A stretch of 5,289 nucleotides of DNA from assembly GCA_905204385.1 (NCBI GenBank), contig CAJKZL010000261.1, forward strand, positions 1 through 5,289, in the 5' to 3' direction. Origin of the DNA: an uncultured Odoribacter sp. (lineage in GTDB: Bacteria; Bacteroidota; Bacteroidia; Bacteroidales; Marinifilaceae). Below, piece by piece: positions 1 through 5,289 of this stretch (the stretch's first letter is position 1; the number at the start of each line of letters is the position of its first letter). Below the pieces are notes generated by a model. The model made no database searches. It saw only the letters and a list, made by a program, of their open reading frames with translations, and was not told the DNA's origin. Both the position numbers and the translations under genes were made by a program.

Positions 1-248
1 TGCTGGCTCAACTGGACGGCACATGCTATGTGACCCGTCAAAGCGCAGACACCCCCGGTGCGGTAAGAAAAACTAAAACCGCACTGAAAAAAGCTTTTCA
101 GAATACCCGTTTACAAAAAGGAGTATCCTTTGTAGAAGTGGTGGGTACCTGCAATTCCGGATGGAAAATGACACCGGTAGATTCCAATAAATGGATGCGG
201 GAAAACATGTTCAAAAAATACCCGTTGGGAGACATCAAAGACATTTAA
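1..248 (+). CDS. korB: 2-oxoglutarate/2-oxoacid:ferredoxin oxidoreductase, beta subunit, C-terminal part (5' end outside window)
   Basis: The reading frame is open from the left edge (first whole codon at 3, CTG) to a TAA at 246-248, giving the last 81 residues. The GTG at 30 is an internal valine codon, not a start, because family-like sequence (LAQLDGTCYVTRQSAD) continues upstream without a break. In this family the beta subunit carries thiamine diphosphate and, with the alpha subunit, oxidatively decarboxylates 2-oxoglutarate to succinyl-CoA, reducing ferredoxin in the cytoplasm. The TPP-binding core lies left of the window. What is visible is the typical C-terminal tail: a lysine-rich helix, a FVEVVGTCNSGW strand/turn (compare the cysteine-containing turn usual here), and a WMRENMFKKYPLGDIKD ending. 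The gamma subunit gene follows after 81 bp, which supports the assignment. Substrate (2-oxoglutarate versus another 2-oxoacid) cannot be proved from this fragment. Confidence 0.85.
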   Translation, partial: LAQLDGTCYVTRQSADTPGAVRKTKTALKKAFQNTRLQKGVSFVEVVGTCNSGWKMTPVDSNKWMRENMFKKYPLGDIKDI

Positions 249-263
249 AACCACAGATTCAGG

Positions 264-321
264 TTTACGATGGGAAGCCGTTTGCACCCGATCGTAAATT
301 ACACAACATTAATCGTAAATT
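264..321 (+). repeat. Inverted/direct repeat in the korB-korC spacer (one TTTACGAT, two ATCGTAAA copies)
   Basis: TTTACGAT at 264-271 is exactly complementary to ATCGTAAA at 291-298 and again at 312-319. The two right-hand copies form a 10-bp direct repeat (ATCGTAAATT, 291-300 and 312-321) spaced 21 bp apart, about two helical turns. The first hairpin can extend: GGG at 272-274 pairs with CCC at 287-289, leaving one bulged G (290) and a 12-nt loop, plus G-U pairs at the base. In RNA the left arm could pair with either right arm, and these two folds exclude each other. The second arm ends 10 nt before the korC ATG and is followed by a U-rich stretch. It may set subunit stoichiometry, RNA processing or attenuation, or be a protein site in DNA; function is inferred only. 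Confidence 0.5.
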
Positions 322-329
322 TTATCTTT

Positions 330-881
330 ATGACAGAAGAAATTATCATAGCAGGATTCGGTGGACAGGGAGTGCTTTCAATGGGTAAAATCCTTGCCTA
401 CTCAGGCATCATGCAAGACCAGGAAGTCTCCTGGATGCCGTCGTACGGCCCGGAAATGCGCGGAGGTACGGCTAATGTAACCGTAATCATCAGCGATGAA
501 CGAATCAGTTCCCCGGTACTGAACGCTTTCGATTCGGCAATCGTCCTCAATCAACAATCCATGGACAAATTCGAGTCCCTGGTGAAACCCGGAGGGACCC
601 TGATCTACGATCCCAATGGGATTACCCATCACCCTACCCGGAAAGACATCAACATCTACCAGATCGAAGGAGCCCGTTTGGCAGCCGAAGGAGGTAACCC
701 TAAGATTTTTAATATGATTATCCTGGGTGCCTTCTTAAAAGTGAAACCGATTATCAATATCGACAATCTGGAAAAAGGATTGAAGAAATCTCTTCCGTCG
801 CGTCACCACAGCCTTATCCCTATGAATATCGAGGCAGTACAAACCGGAATGAATCAACTTGTTGTCATCAATCAAATTTAA
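330..881 (+). CDS. korC: 2-oxoglutarate/2-oxoacid:ferredoxin oxidoreductase, gamma subunit
   Basis: A complete 183-residue protein, close to the usual size of a free-standing gamma subunit (about 180-190 aa). It matches the pyruvate/ketoisovalerate oxidoreductase catalytic domain family (POR gamma). The N-terminus has the beta-strand/glycine loop IIIAGFGGQGV (residues 5-15). Next come SYGPEMRGG (38-46), a family hallmark, a KPGGTLIYD strand (86-94), and the conserved GNPKIFNMIILGAFLK segment (122-137). In the complex it sits with the TPP beta and the alpha subunit and helps form the CoA-dependent active assembly in the cytoplasm. I chose ATG 330 because conserved family sequence begins there. 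An in-frame ATG at 270 would add 20 residues that do not resemble the family and would be translated from the repeat-containing spacer. The leader is A/T-rich without a Shine-Dalgarno match. It is cotranscribed with korB and followed by a terminator at 907. Confidence 0.9.
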   Translation: MTEEIIIAGFGGQGVLSMGKILAYSGIMQDQEVSWMPSYGPEMRGGTANVTVIISDERISSPVLNAFDSAIVLNQQSMDKFESLVKPGGTLIYDPNGITHHPTRKDINIYQIEGARLAAEGGNPKIFNMIILGAFLKVKPIINIDNLEKGLKKSLPSRHHSLIPMNIEAVQTGMNQLVVINQI

Positions 882-885
882 TACC

Positions 886-935
886 CTCTCACCTTACCAT
901 GAGAGATGCCGTCCGGAAACGGGCGGCACTTTTTA
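886..935 (+). terminator. Rho-independent terminator of the kor operon, with a small preceding hairpin
   Basis: The stem is TGCCGTCCG (907-915) with CGGGCGGCA (920-928): nine pairs including one G-U, closed by a GAAA tetraloop, followed by CTTTTTATTT. It begins 25 bp after the korC stop. A smaller hairpin, CTCTCA (886-891) with TGAGAG (900-905), lies just before it. Stem, stable tetraloop and U-tract together make this a convincing terminator for the plus-strand operon. Confidence 0.85.
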
Positions 936-944
936 TTTAAACCA

Positions 945-980
945 AAACTCCGTCCCTTGTCTTTTTTAGGAACGGAGTTT
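945..980 (-). terminator. Terminator of the GH110 gene (minus strand)
   Basis: AAACTCCGT (945-953) pairs perfectly with ACGGAGTTT (972-980); after one mismatch three further pairs form inside (955-957 with 968-970). Read on the minus strand, the hairpin starts 35 bp after the galactosidase stop and its descending arm runs into TTTTGGTTTAAAT, a moderate U-rich tail. It is therefore best assigned to the minus-strand gene, facing the plus-strand kor terminator. Confidence 0.65.
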
Positions 981-1015
981 CGAATACAATATTTCGGTTA
1001 TTTCCGAAGGGGGTA

Positions 1016-2809
1016 TTATTCTTCGATCTGCTCATGGACTACCCGTTCGAGCCAGAATCTTTTCTTATTCCAGTGAAAGGGTTTATATTCCTGATTGGTT
1101 ACAATCGTATTGTTTTTAAATATCAGGCCATCTACCGATTTTGCATACAAGATAGGCAGGTCGAATGTATCGAAATAATTGTCCACGATACGGATAGCTC
1201 CCTTCTTTCCGCCGTGGAAATATTTTTGTTGATTTTTCAAATCCGGAATTTCAGGATAAATGGAAATAACCGCGTTGGTAAACTGATATTGGCTGGTAAG
1301 CGCATTAATGAAGCGGTTATTCCGGATCAGCACATCCCGGCAGGCCCCGGTTTCATACCAGCCATTGCAATCTCCGCAAAGTAATATTGCGGTACCGGAA
1401 GTATGAGCGAAAAGATTTTTTTCTACAACGGTACGGCGGGGAGTACTGAACAACGAGCCACGGGCCCGGTTATTCCGGATAGTATTCCCGGCAAAATAAA
1501 CTTCAGGCGTCCAGGTCAGGTTTTCCACGCCAAAGCCTTCCGTTCCGTTCACGGCAGGGTCGACAGGACGGGCAAACCGAATTTCAAACTCCCTCACTCC
1601 TAATACAGAAGGCTTATCGAAGGGGCGGATACTTGCAATCTCGTTTTCTTCTCCTATCACTTCCATGGTTTTTGAACGGACGAACTGTACTTTATCCTTC
1701 ACGTCACCCCATTCGAAACCCCAAGCCTGACCATGCTCATAACGGGCGATGAAAGTATAATCGTCTTTCCTTTCCTTTATTTTCAAATATATGCCATGCA
1801 CATTGATAGCGTCGTCCATCATGCCTTCGTACAGTCCATTCCGGGAATCGATCTTTCCTTTGCATTGGGAAAAATGAGTCGCATCCGCTTGCGTCGTAAA
1901 ATAACGGGGATCGTCTTTCCCCTTCAGACACACGCCGAAACCATCCATTGTTATGTTCGTACACAACTGGGCCAACAATCCCATGCCTTCTGCATAATGA
2001 ACTTTTACATTACACAAAGTAGTATTTTTGTCGCCATAAAGAAAAATTCCAGGCACCGGCCGGTACCAGGTACGCATAGCGATCACTGTTCCCGGGACCA
2101 AACGGGCATCTTTCCAGGCGGGAGCCAACAGCGTACGCTCACCGACTTCCCGAACTCCTTTGGTGGAATAAAATAAATCCCCGGTATTATAAATCAAATG
2201 CTTCGTGTCCCCTTCAAAGGCGATACCCGTCGATTGGCGTGCCTTCCAGTCCATTCCATACGTCTCATACACCGAATCAGTCGTAATCCGGTAATTTACC
2301 CAGGGAGCGACCTCAAAGGTAAGTCCCTCTGCCGGGTCATTCCTAAGCACCCGAATCTGTGCAATCTGTGGATTTTCGAAATCGATGCTGAAATCTTTAA
2401 ACACACAGTTCTCAGAGCGCAGCAAAGCCAAAGGCATCATGCGACCATGAAACACAAACTGCGCCCCATTCCCCTCTATGGTAAGGTTATTCCAGTCCTC
2501 CAATACGATAGCCACCTTTTTGGGCTGTCCCTGGTCATGATTGGACACGTAATACTCCTTCTCCAGCGCCTGTTCAGGATGGAAATCATAACGTCCGTTT
2601 TCAAAACAAAGGACGATCTTATCCGACTCCCTACACTCTTCCTTCACTTTCTGCAACAGGGCGCGCAACATCGGAACCGCATCCGTTTTCGCATTCGCCA
2701 CTATGCCATAATCTGCCACGCGGTATTCCTTCACCTTCGCAGACAAACCCGTGGCCGCCAGCAAGCCGGCCAAAAACAATACGCAAAAAAGAAATCTTTT
2801 AGCAATCAT
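1016..2809 (-). CDS. glaB: Exported alpha-1,3-galactosidase, glycoside hydrolase family GH110
   Basis: A complete protein of 597 residues, the usual size for GH110. Members are inverting exo-enzymes that remove terminal alpha-1,3-linked galactose, for example from blood group B antigen; the GlaB type also cuts linear Gal-alpha-1,3-Gal. The ATG at 2809 was preferred over a TTG at 2815. Residues 1-24 form a Sec signal peptide (MIAKRF, hydrophobic core, likely cleavage after GLSA) without a lipobox cysteine, so a periplasmic location is expected. The rest is a right-handed parallel beta-helix: DYGIVANAKTDA near 33-44 is the pectate-lyase-like entry motif, and repeating NNxI/KNNxIV turns occur at the end (FIGNTI-like turns near 440 and 565). 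FKDFSIDFENPQI (137-149) and MDDAINVHG (331-339) are family-like. Asp309 and the pair Asp332-Asp333 have the spacing I recall for the three active-site acids of a structurally characterised GH110. A versus B subtype cannot be settled from sequence by eye. Confidence 0.85.
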   Translation of the reverse strand: MIAKRFLFCVLFLAGLLAATGLSAKVKEYRVADYGIVANAKTDAVPMLRALLQKVKEECRESDKIVLCFENGRYDFHPEQALEKEYYVSNHDQGQPKKVAIVLEDWNNLTIEGNGAQFVFHGRMMPLALLRSENCVFKDFSIDFENPQIAQIRVLRNDPAEGLTFEVAPWVNYRITTDSVYETYGMDWKARQSTGIAFEGDTKHLIYNTGDLFYSTKGVREVGERTLLAPAWKDARLVPGTVIAMRTWYRPVPGIFLYGDKNTTLCNVKVHYAEGMGLLAQLCTNITMDGFGVCLKGKDDPRYFTTQADATHFSQCKGKIDSRNGLYEGMMDDAINVHGIYLKIKERKDDYTFIARYEHGQAWGFEWGDVKDKVQFVRSKTMEVIGEENEIASIRPFDKPSVLGVREFEIRFARPVDPAVNGTEGFGVENLTWTPEVYFAGNTIRNNRARGSLFSTPRRTVVEKNLFAHTSGTAILLCGDCNGWYETGACRDVLIRNNRFINALTSQYQFTNAVISIYPEIPDLKNQQKYFHGGKKGAIRIVDNYFDTFDLPILYAKSVDGLIFKNNTIVTNQEYKPFHWNKKRFWLERVVHEQIEE

Positions 2810-2850
2810 AAGCAATATTTAAAATGATATATAATTCCGTTGCGCCTTTC

Positions 2851-2929
2851 AGGAAACCCTCCTGCTTTTTTAATGCCCCCTCACAGTACCCGTAAATTTC
2901 CTGCTCTCATCCCATTTACATATGAATGG
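2851..2929. promoter_or_regulatory. Leader region of the GH110 gene with two short inverted repeats (tentative)
   Basis: Two short dyads lie 40-120 bp upstream of the galactosidase ATG: CAGGA-AACCC-TCCTG (2851-2865) and CCATT-TACATATG-AATGG (2912-2929). The second resembles an operator in size; the first, on the plus strand, is followed by CTTTTTTAAT but serves no plus-strand gene. I could not find a convincing Bacteroidota promoter (TTTG near -33 with TAnnTTTG near -7) in the minus-strand sequence. Their role is unproved and either could be chance. Confidence 0.25.
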
Positions 2930-2980
2930 CTAAAATAAACATTTTTTCCCTTTTTGTCGCTTATTCCCGTACAAAAGCAA

Positions 2981-3028
2981 GGGGGCGTCGGATAGGACGC
3001 CCCTAGCTAAACAGTTAATTTTCTGTTT
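2981..3028 (-). terminator. Hairpin(s) after the thioredoxin-like gene, probable terminator or attenuator
   Basis: GGGGCGTC (2982-2989) pairs perfectly with GACGCCCC (2996-3003) around a 6-nt loop, a very stable GC-rich stem. On the minus strand it lies 71 bp beyond the TlpA-like stop and is followed by CTTGCTTTTG, only a weak U-tract. A weaker A/T-rich hairpin, AAACAG (3009-3014) with CTGTTT (3023-3028), sits between it and the stop. This probably ends or reduces transcription of the PKD/TlpA pair before the galactosidase gene; the poor U-tract leaves room for read-through. Confidence 0.6.
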
Positions 3029-3074
3029 TTCAATTTTTTCACCACTCCACCCCCCTTTACAATCTTTCCAAAAT

Positions 3075-4427
3075 TTACTTCTCCAATTCCTGCTTCAATA
3101 GTTTTTTCAAAGCCGGATCGGAGGGCCTGGGGGCATTTACCTCTACAATACAGCCCTGCTTATCGAATACCATAAAACGGGGAATTCCGGTGATCTTATA
3201 ATCTTTAGCTATCTTACTCCATCCCCCCGCAAACAACTGCACTCCCGGCAATTGCTCATCGACGATAAATTTCTTCCATTTTTCGAGGTTTTTATCTTCA
3301 TCCAGAGAAACTCCGATAAACACCACCTCTTCATCCTTCAATTCCTTTTCCAGATTTTTGAGGTAAGGCAATTCTTTGCGGCAAGGCCCACACCAGGTAG
3401 CCCACACATCCACGATCACCACTTTCCCTTTGAAGTCCGACAAGGAAATTTGTTTCCCTGCCGCATCGGGGTAAGTAAAATCAGCTGCCGGCAATCCTTT
3501 GCGGGTTTGGTAAAGCCGTGATCCCACAGCATCTAACCGCGCTTTTTGAGAAGCATCGAGAAACTGTTCATACTTGCCCGCATATTCCTGATATTCCGGA
3601 TAAGACTTCAACCGGTCCGCCCCGTTTACAACCAATTCTCCCTTTATCTTCCGGTTAGCGATCAAGGGCAAGACTTCTTCGGTCTTTCCCTGCTTATTCT
3701 GCTCTAAAGTTCCGAACATCGTATACAAACGGATCAGGTCCATTCCGAAAGGCATCTGTAAAATCACCTCGTCCTGGAATTTATCCGAATCGATGATACC
3801 CGAATACCAGGGAATCCGCTGTTCCTTCGAAGGCAATTCCGACCGGGGAGTGTACAAAAAATTAAGCGCATAATAATCTTTTTCAAAATCAATGCTCCGC
3901 TTCATCAATTCATTAAAACGGGAATTTTTAGTCTTTATGCCGGATTTAAAACGATCCGCAGCAGGCAGGAAAGCTTCAAAATCAGGAAAGAAATCCTTGT
4001 ACGTGCTTTTGGTTTGCGAAAACCGGATAGCCTTTGCCTCGATATTGGCTGCTAAAGCATGCCATCGATACAATACGGTATTTTCGGGCGTGTTTTTCCT
4101 ACCGGTCAGATAAACCGTATCCTGATCCATATAAAGAGAAACGGCATCCCCGGGTTTCAGATAGACGGGGAACTGATAGACAGCGGTATTGCCGACAACA
4201 TAAAACCCTTCGTATTCGGGTATAAACCGAAAACCGTAATATCCGTTTTTTCCGTACTCAGCCTGGGCGATGGAAACTTTTTTCCCGTCGTCAACCCGGA
4301 AAAGATGGATTTCCCGACCGATTCCCTTACCCGTCCGACACTCTACGGAAGCAGGCTGCTGTGCTTGTGACAAGCCTGCAATGAGCAGGCCTGTCAATAA
4401 AATCATACTCTTACGTAAACTTATCAT
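3075..4427 (-). CDS. Exported TlpA/ResA-like thiol-disulfide oxidoreductase with a long N-terminal domain
   Basis: A 450-residue protein if it begins at ATG 4427. A signal peptide covers residues 1-22 (MISLRKSM, then a leucine-rich core, cleavage likely after LSQA); there is no lipobox, so it should be periplasmic. Residues about 30-110 look like a beta-sandwich (YGFRFIPEYEGFYVV, FPVYLKPGDAVSLY), similar to the DUF4369-type N-terminal domain often found before thioredoxin folds in Bacteroidota. A charged helical linker spans about 110-305. The C-terminal thioredoxin domain (about 311-446) has the AhpC/TSA-TlpA pattern: SLSDFKGKVVIVDVWATW, the redox motif CGPC (Cys346, Cys349), and the cis-proline in TGIPRFMVFD (Pro416). 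Two other cysteines are at 30 and 426. Likely role is reduction or isomerisation of disulfides in exported proteins; substrate unknown. It starts 8 bp after the PKD-like gene. A TTG at 4439, whose last two bases overlap that gene's TGA, would add four residues and is a possible alternative start. Confidence 0.88.
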   Translation of the reverse strand: MISLRKSMILLTGLLIAGLSQAQQPASVECRTGKGIGREIHLFRVDDGKKVSIAQAEYGKNGYYGFRFIPEYEGFYVVGNTAVYQFPVYLKPGDAVSLYMDQDTVYLTGRKNTPENTVLYRWHALAANIEAKAIRFSQTKSTYKDFFPDFEAFLPAADRFKSGIKTKNSRFNELMKRSIDFEKDYYALNFLYTPRSELPSKEQRIPWYSGIIDSDKFQDEVILQMPFGMDLIRLYTMFGTLEQNKQGKTEEVLPLIANRKIKGELVVNGADRLKSYPEYQEYAGKYEQFLDASQKARLDAVGSRLYQTRKGLPAADFTYPDAAGKQISLSDFKGKVVIVDVWATWCGPCRKELPYLKNLEKELKDEEVVFIGVSLDEDKNLEKWKKFIVDEQLPGVQLFAGGWSKIAKDYKITGIPRFMVFDKQGCIVEVNAPRPSDPALKKLLKQELEK

Positions 4428-4435
4428 CCGATTTA

Positions 4436-5289
4436 TCAATTCGACCAGTTACACAAACTTTTCACTCTGCCGTCCACCTTTATAACTTCCTCAATGTCCA
4501 AATTCCGGCATTCCGCTTGTTGAGGCACGGTCACGTACACTCTGCCGCCGTTCTCCGGGCTGTAGGTGGACACATAAATATACTTGCGGTAGTTTCCTCC
4601 CGTCATGCCATTATTGATCATCATCACAGCGACCACCTCATCCGGATTCACCCGATTTCCGTCTTCATCCAGCAGATTTACTTCCAGACATTCATTAATG
4701 CCTTCATCCCTATAAGTATACAATTTCCCGTTCAGCGTAAAATACAACTTTCCATAATTCCAGCTCACTACCTTTGTGTCAGCTTGCTCTATCATGGCGA
4801 TATTTCCCTGAAATTCACTGGACTGATCATCCAATTCCAGCTTCCAATTGCCCCGGGACCCGGTTACCCGGAACAACCCTTTTCTGTATACTCCCTGAGC
4901 ATCTTTGAACACTGCCACCGTGACACTTCCGGCTATCAACTGCATATAGTACAAGGTACTTCCCTTGAAAGCCACTTTTTCATCCACATCCATACACATA
5001 GAAGCAGGTTGTACCAAACCCGAATTTCCCTGGGCATACAAAAGAAAACATCCCCGGTTTTCGTCGAACAAAATTGTTGCCGTAGAACTTCCTCCCAAAT
5101 AAGGACTTGCTTTAAACTTTTCATTGTTTACAAAAGCATAATCCGGAAAAATAACTCCATTGCCGGTTAAGACATGCGCATTTCCCTGATCGGTCAGATA
5201 AAAGCTTCCTTCATTCGTAAATTGGTGAAAACTCTTAAAGTTATAACTCACCTTTTCATGTTTTGACATCAGCTTACGCGCCATTTGCT
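4436..5289 (-). CDS. PKD-like family (probable surface lipoprotein), C-terminal part; 5' end outside window
   Basis: The frame is open at the right edge (codon CAA just before the ATG at 5284), and that ATG encodes MARKLMSKHEK, with no signal peptide. The gene therefore most likely starts beyond the window and this is the last 283 codons, ending at TGA 4436-4438. The visible part is rich in short beta-strands and glycine/asparagine turns: FYLTDQGNAHVL (28-39), the segment around FKASPYLGGSSTATILFDENRGCFLLY (57-83), and YGKLYFTLNGKLYTYRD (177-193). This pattern fits the C-terminal half of the large PKD-like lipoproteins of Bacteroidota, whose N-terminal lipobox and PKD-like repeats would be upstream. 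Such proteins commonly sit between SusC/SusD-DUF4843 genes and a TlpA-like gene, as here. Their molecular function is not established; a role in binding substrate at the cell surface is an inference. Cysteines occur at 79, 97, 199, 259 and 278. Family assignment rests on recognition, not on a search. Confidence 0.6.
   Translation of the reverse strand, partial: QMARKLMSKHEKVSYNFKSFHQFTNEGSFYLTDQGNAHVLTGNGVIFPDYAFVNNEKFKASPYLGGSSTATILFDENRGCFLLYAQGNSGLVQPASMCMDVDEKVAFKGSTLYYMQLIAGSVTVAVFKDAQGVYRKGLFRVTGSRGNWKLELDDQSSEFQGNIAMIEQADTKVVSWNYGKLYFTLNGKLYTYRDEGINECLEVNLLDEDGNRVNPDEVVAVMMINNGMTGGNYRKYIYVSTYSPENGGRVYVTVPQQAECRNLDIEEVIKVDGRVKSLCNWSN

Noticed and set aside
270..329. Extended korC start at ATG 270
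   Set aside because: The added 20 residues are unlike other gamma subunits, which begin directly at the IIIAGFGGQG strand, and the DNA there contains the spacer repeat.
281..330. Possible internal korC promoter (TTTG at 281, TATCTTTA at 323)
   Set aside because: The -7-like element overlaps the start codon, lacks the final G of TAnnTTTG, and the spacing to TTTG is too long.
402..632. Minus-strand frame of 76 codons inside korC
   Set aside because: Antisense to conserved korC segments, with no family resemblance.
1034..2176. Other plus-strand frames of 66-147 codons opposite the GH110 gene
   Set aside because: All are shadows of the minus-strand coding sequence, with no plausible products or leaders.
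2810..2815. TTG start for the GH110 gene at 2815
   Set aside because: An ATG two codons later gives a normal signal peptide; TTG starts are rare and nothing favours this one.
2198..2827. Open frame of 209 codons on the plus strand
   Set aside because: It lies antisense to the N-terminal third of the GH110 gene. Its translation is low-complexity and histidine/arginine-rich without family resemblance, while the opposite strand encodes a clear, complete protein.
4517..5170. Open frame of 217 codons on the plus strand
   Set aside because: Entirely antisense to the PKD-like gene; its translation is rich in Ile, His and Ser and resembles no family, as expected of a shadow frame.
1..5289. Search for CRISPR arrays, tRNA/rRNA genes, insertion sequences, attachment sites or a phage/defence module
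   Set aside because: No regularly spaced repeats, cloverleaf-like structures, transposase-like proteins or terminal repeats were seen; all long coding regions are explained by ordinary bacterial families.

Overview
The window looks like chromosomal DNA of a Bacteroidota member, most likely a gut Bacteroidales. Three things support this. The exported thioredoxin-like protein and the PKD-like protein are types typical of that phylum. The galactosidase belongs to GH110, a family well known from gut Bacteroides. The chosen start codons (330, 2809 and 4427) lack a clear Shine-Dalgarno sequence and instead have A/T-rich leaders, as is usual there. I cannot fix the genus; gene content would fit Bacteroides, Parabacteroides, or the Odoribacter/Butyricimonas group.

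Layout. Positions 1-881 (+ strand) hold the end of a 2-oxoacid:ferredoxin oxidoreductase operon: the C-terminal 81 codons of the beta subunit (korB-like), an 81-bp spacer with a notable inverted/direct repeat, and the complete gamma subunit (korC-like, 183 aa). Positions 882-1015 are a tail-to-tail gap with hairpins that can end transcription from both sides. Everything from 1016 to the right edge is on the minus strand. In order of transcription (right to left) it comprises a PKD-like family protein cut by the window edge, an exported TlpA/ResA-type thiol-disulfide oxidoreductase starting 8 bp after it, a 265-bp gap with a strong hairpin, and a complete exported GH110 alpha-1,3-galactosidase (glaB-like, 597 aa).

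How the genes may work together. The Kor subunits are central metabolism: CoA- and ferredoxin-dependent oxidation of 2-oxoglutarate, or reductive carboxylation of succinyl-CoA. They are unrelated to the minus-strand genes. The PKD-like and TlpA-like genes form a tight pair. From knowledge of similar Bacteroidota loci, such pairs often lie downstream of SusC/SusD-type outer-membrane uptake genes, which would be beyond the right edge here. The galactosidase is predicted to remove terminal alpha-1,3-linked galactose from host glycans such as blood group B or linear alpha-Gal structures. It may be a separate transcription unit or a read-through extension of the PKD/TlpA unit. No RNA genes, CRISPR arrays, insertion sequences or attachment sites were seen. 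No wholly new system is evident; the most unusual items are the korB-korC spacer structure and the association of an uncharacterised exported thioredoxin pair with a cysteine-rich GH110 enzyme.
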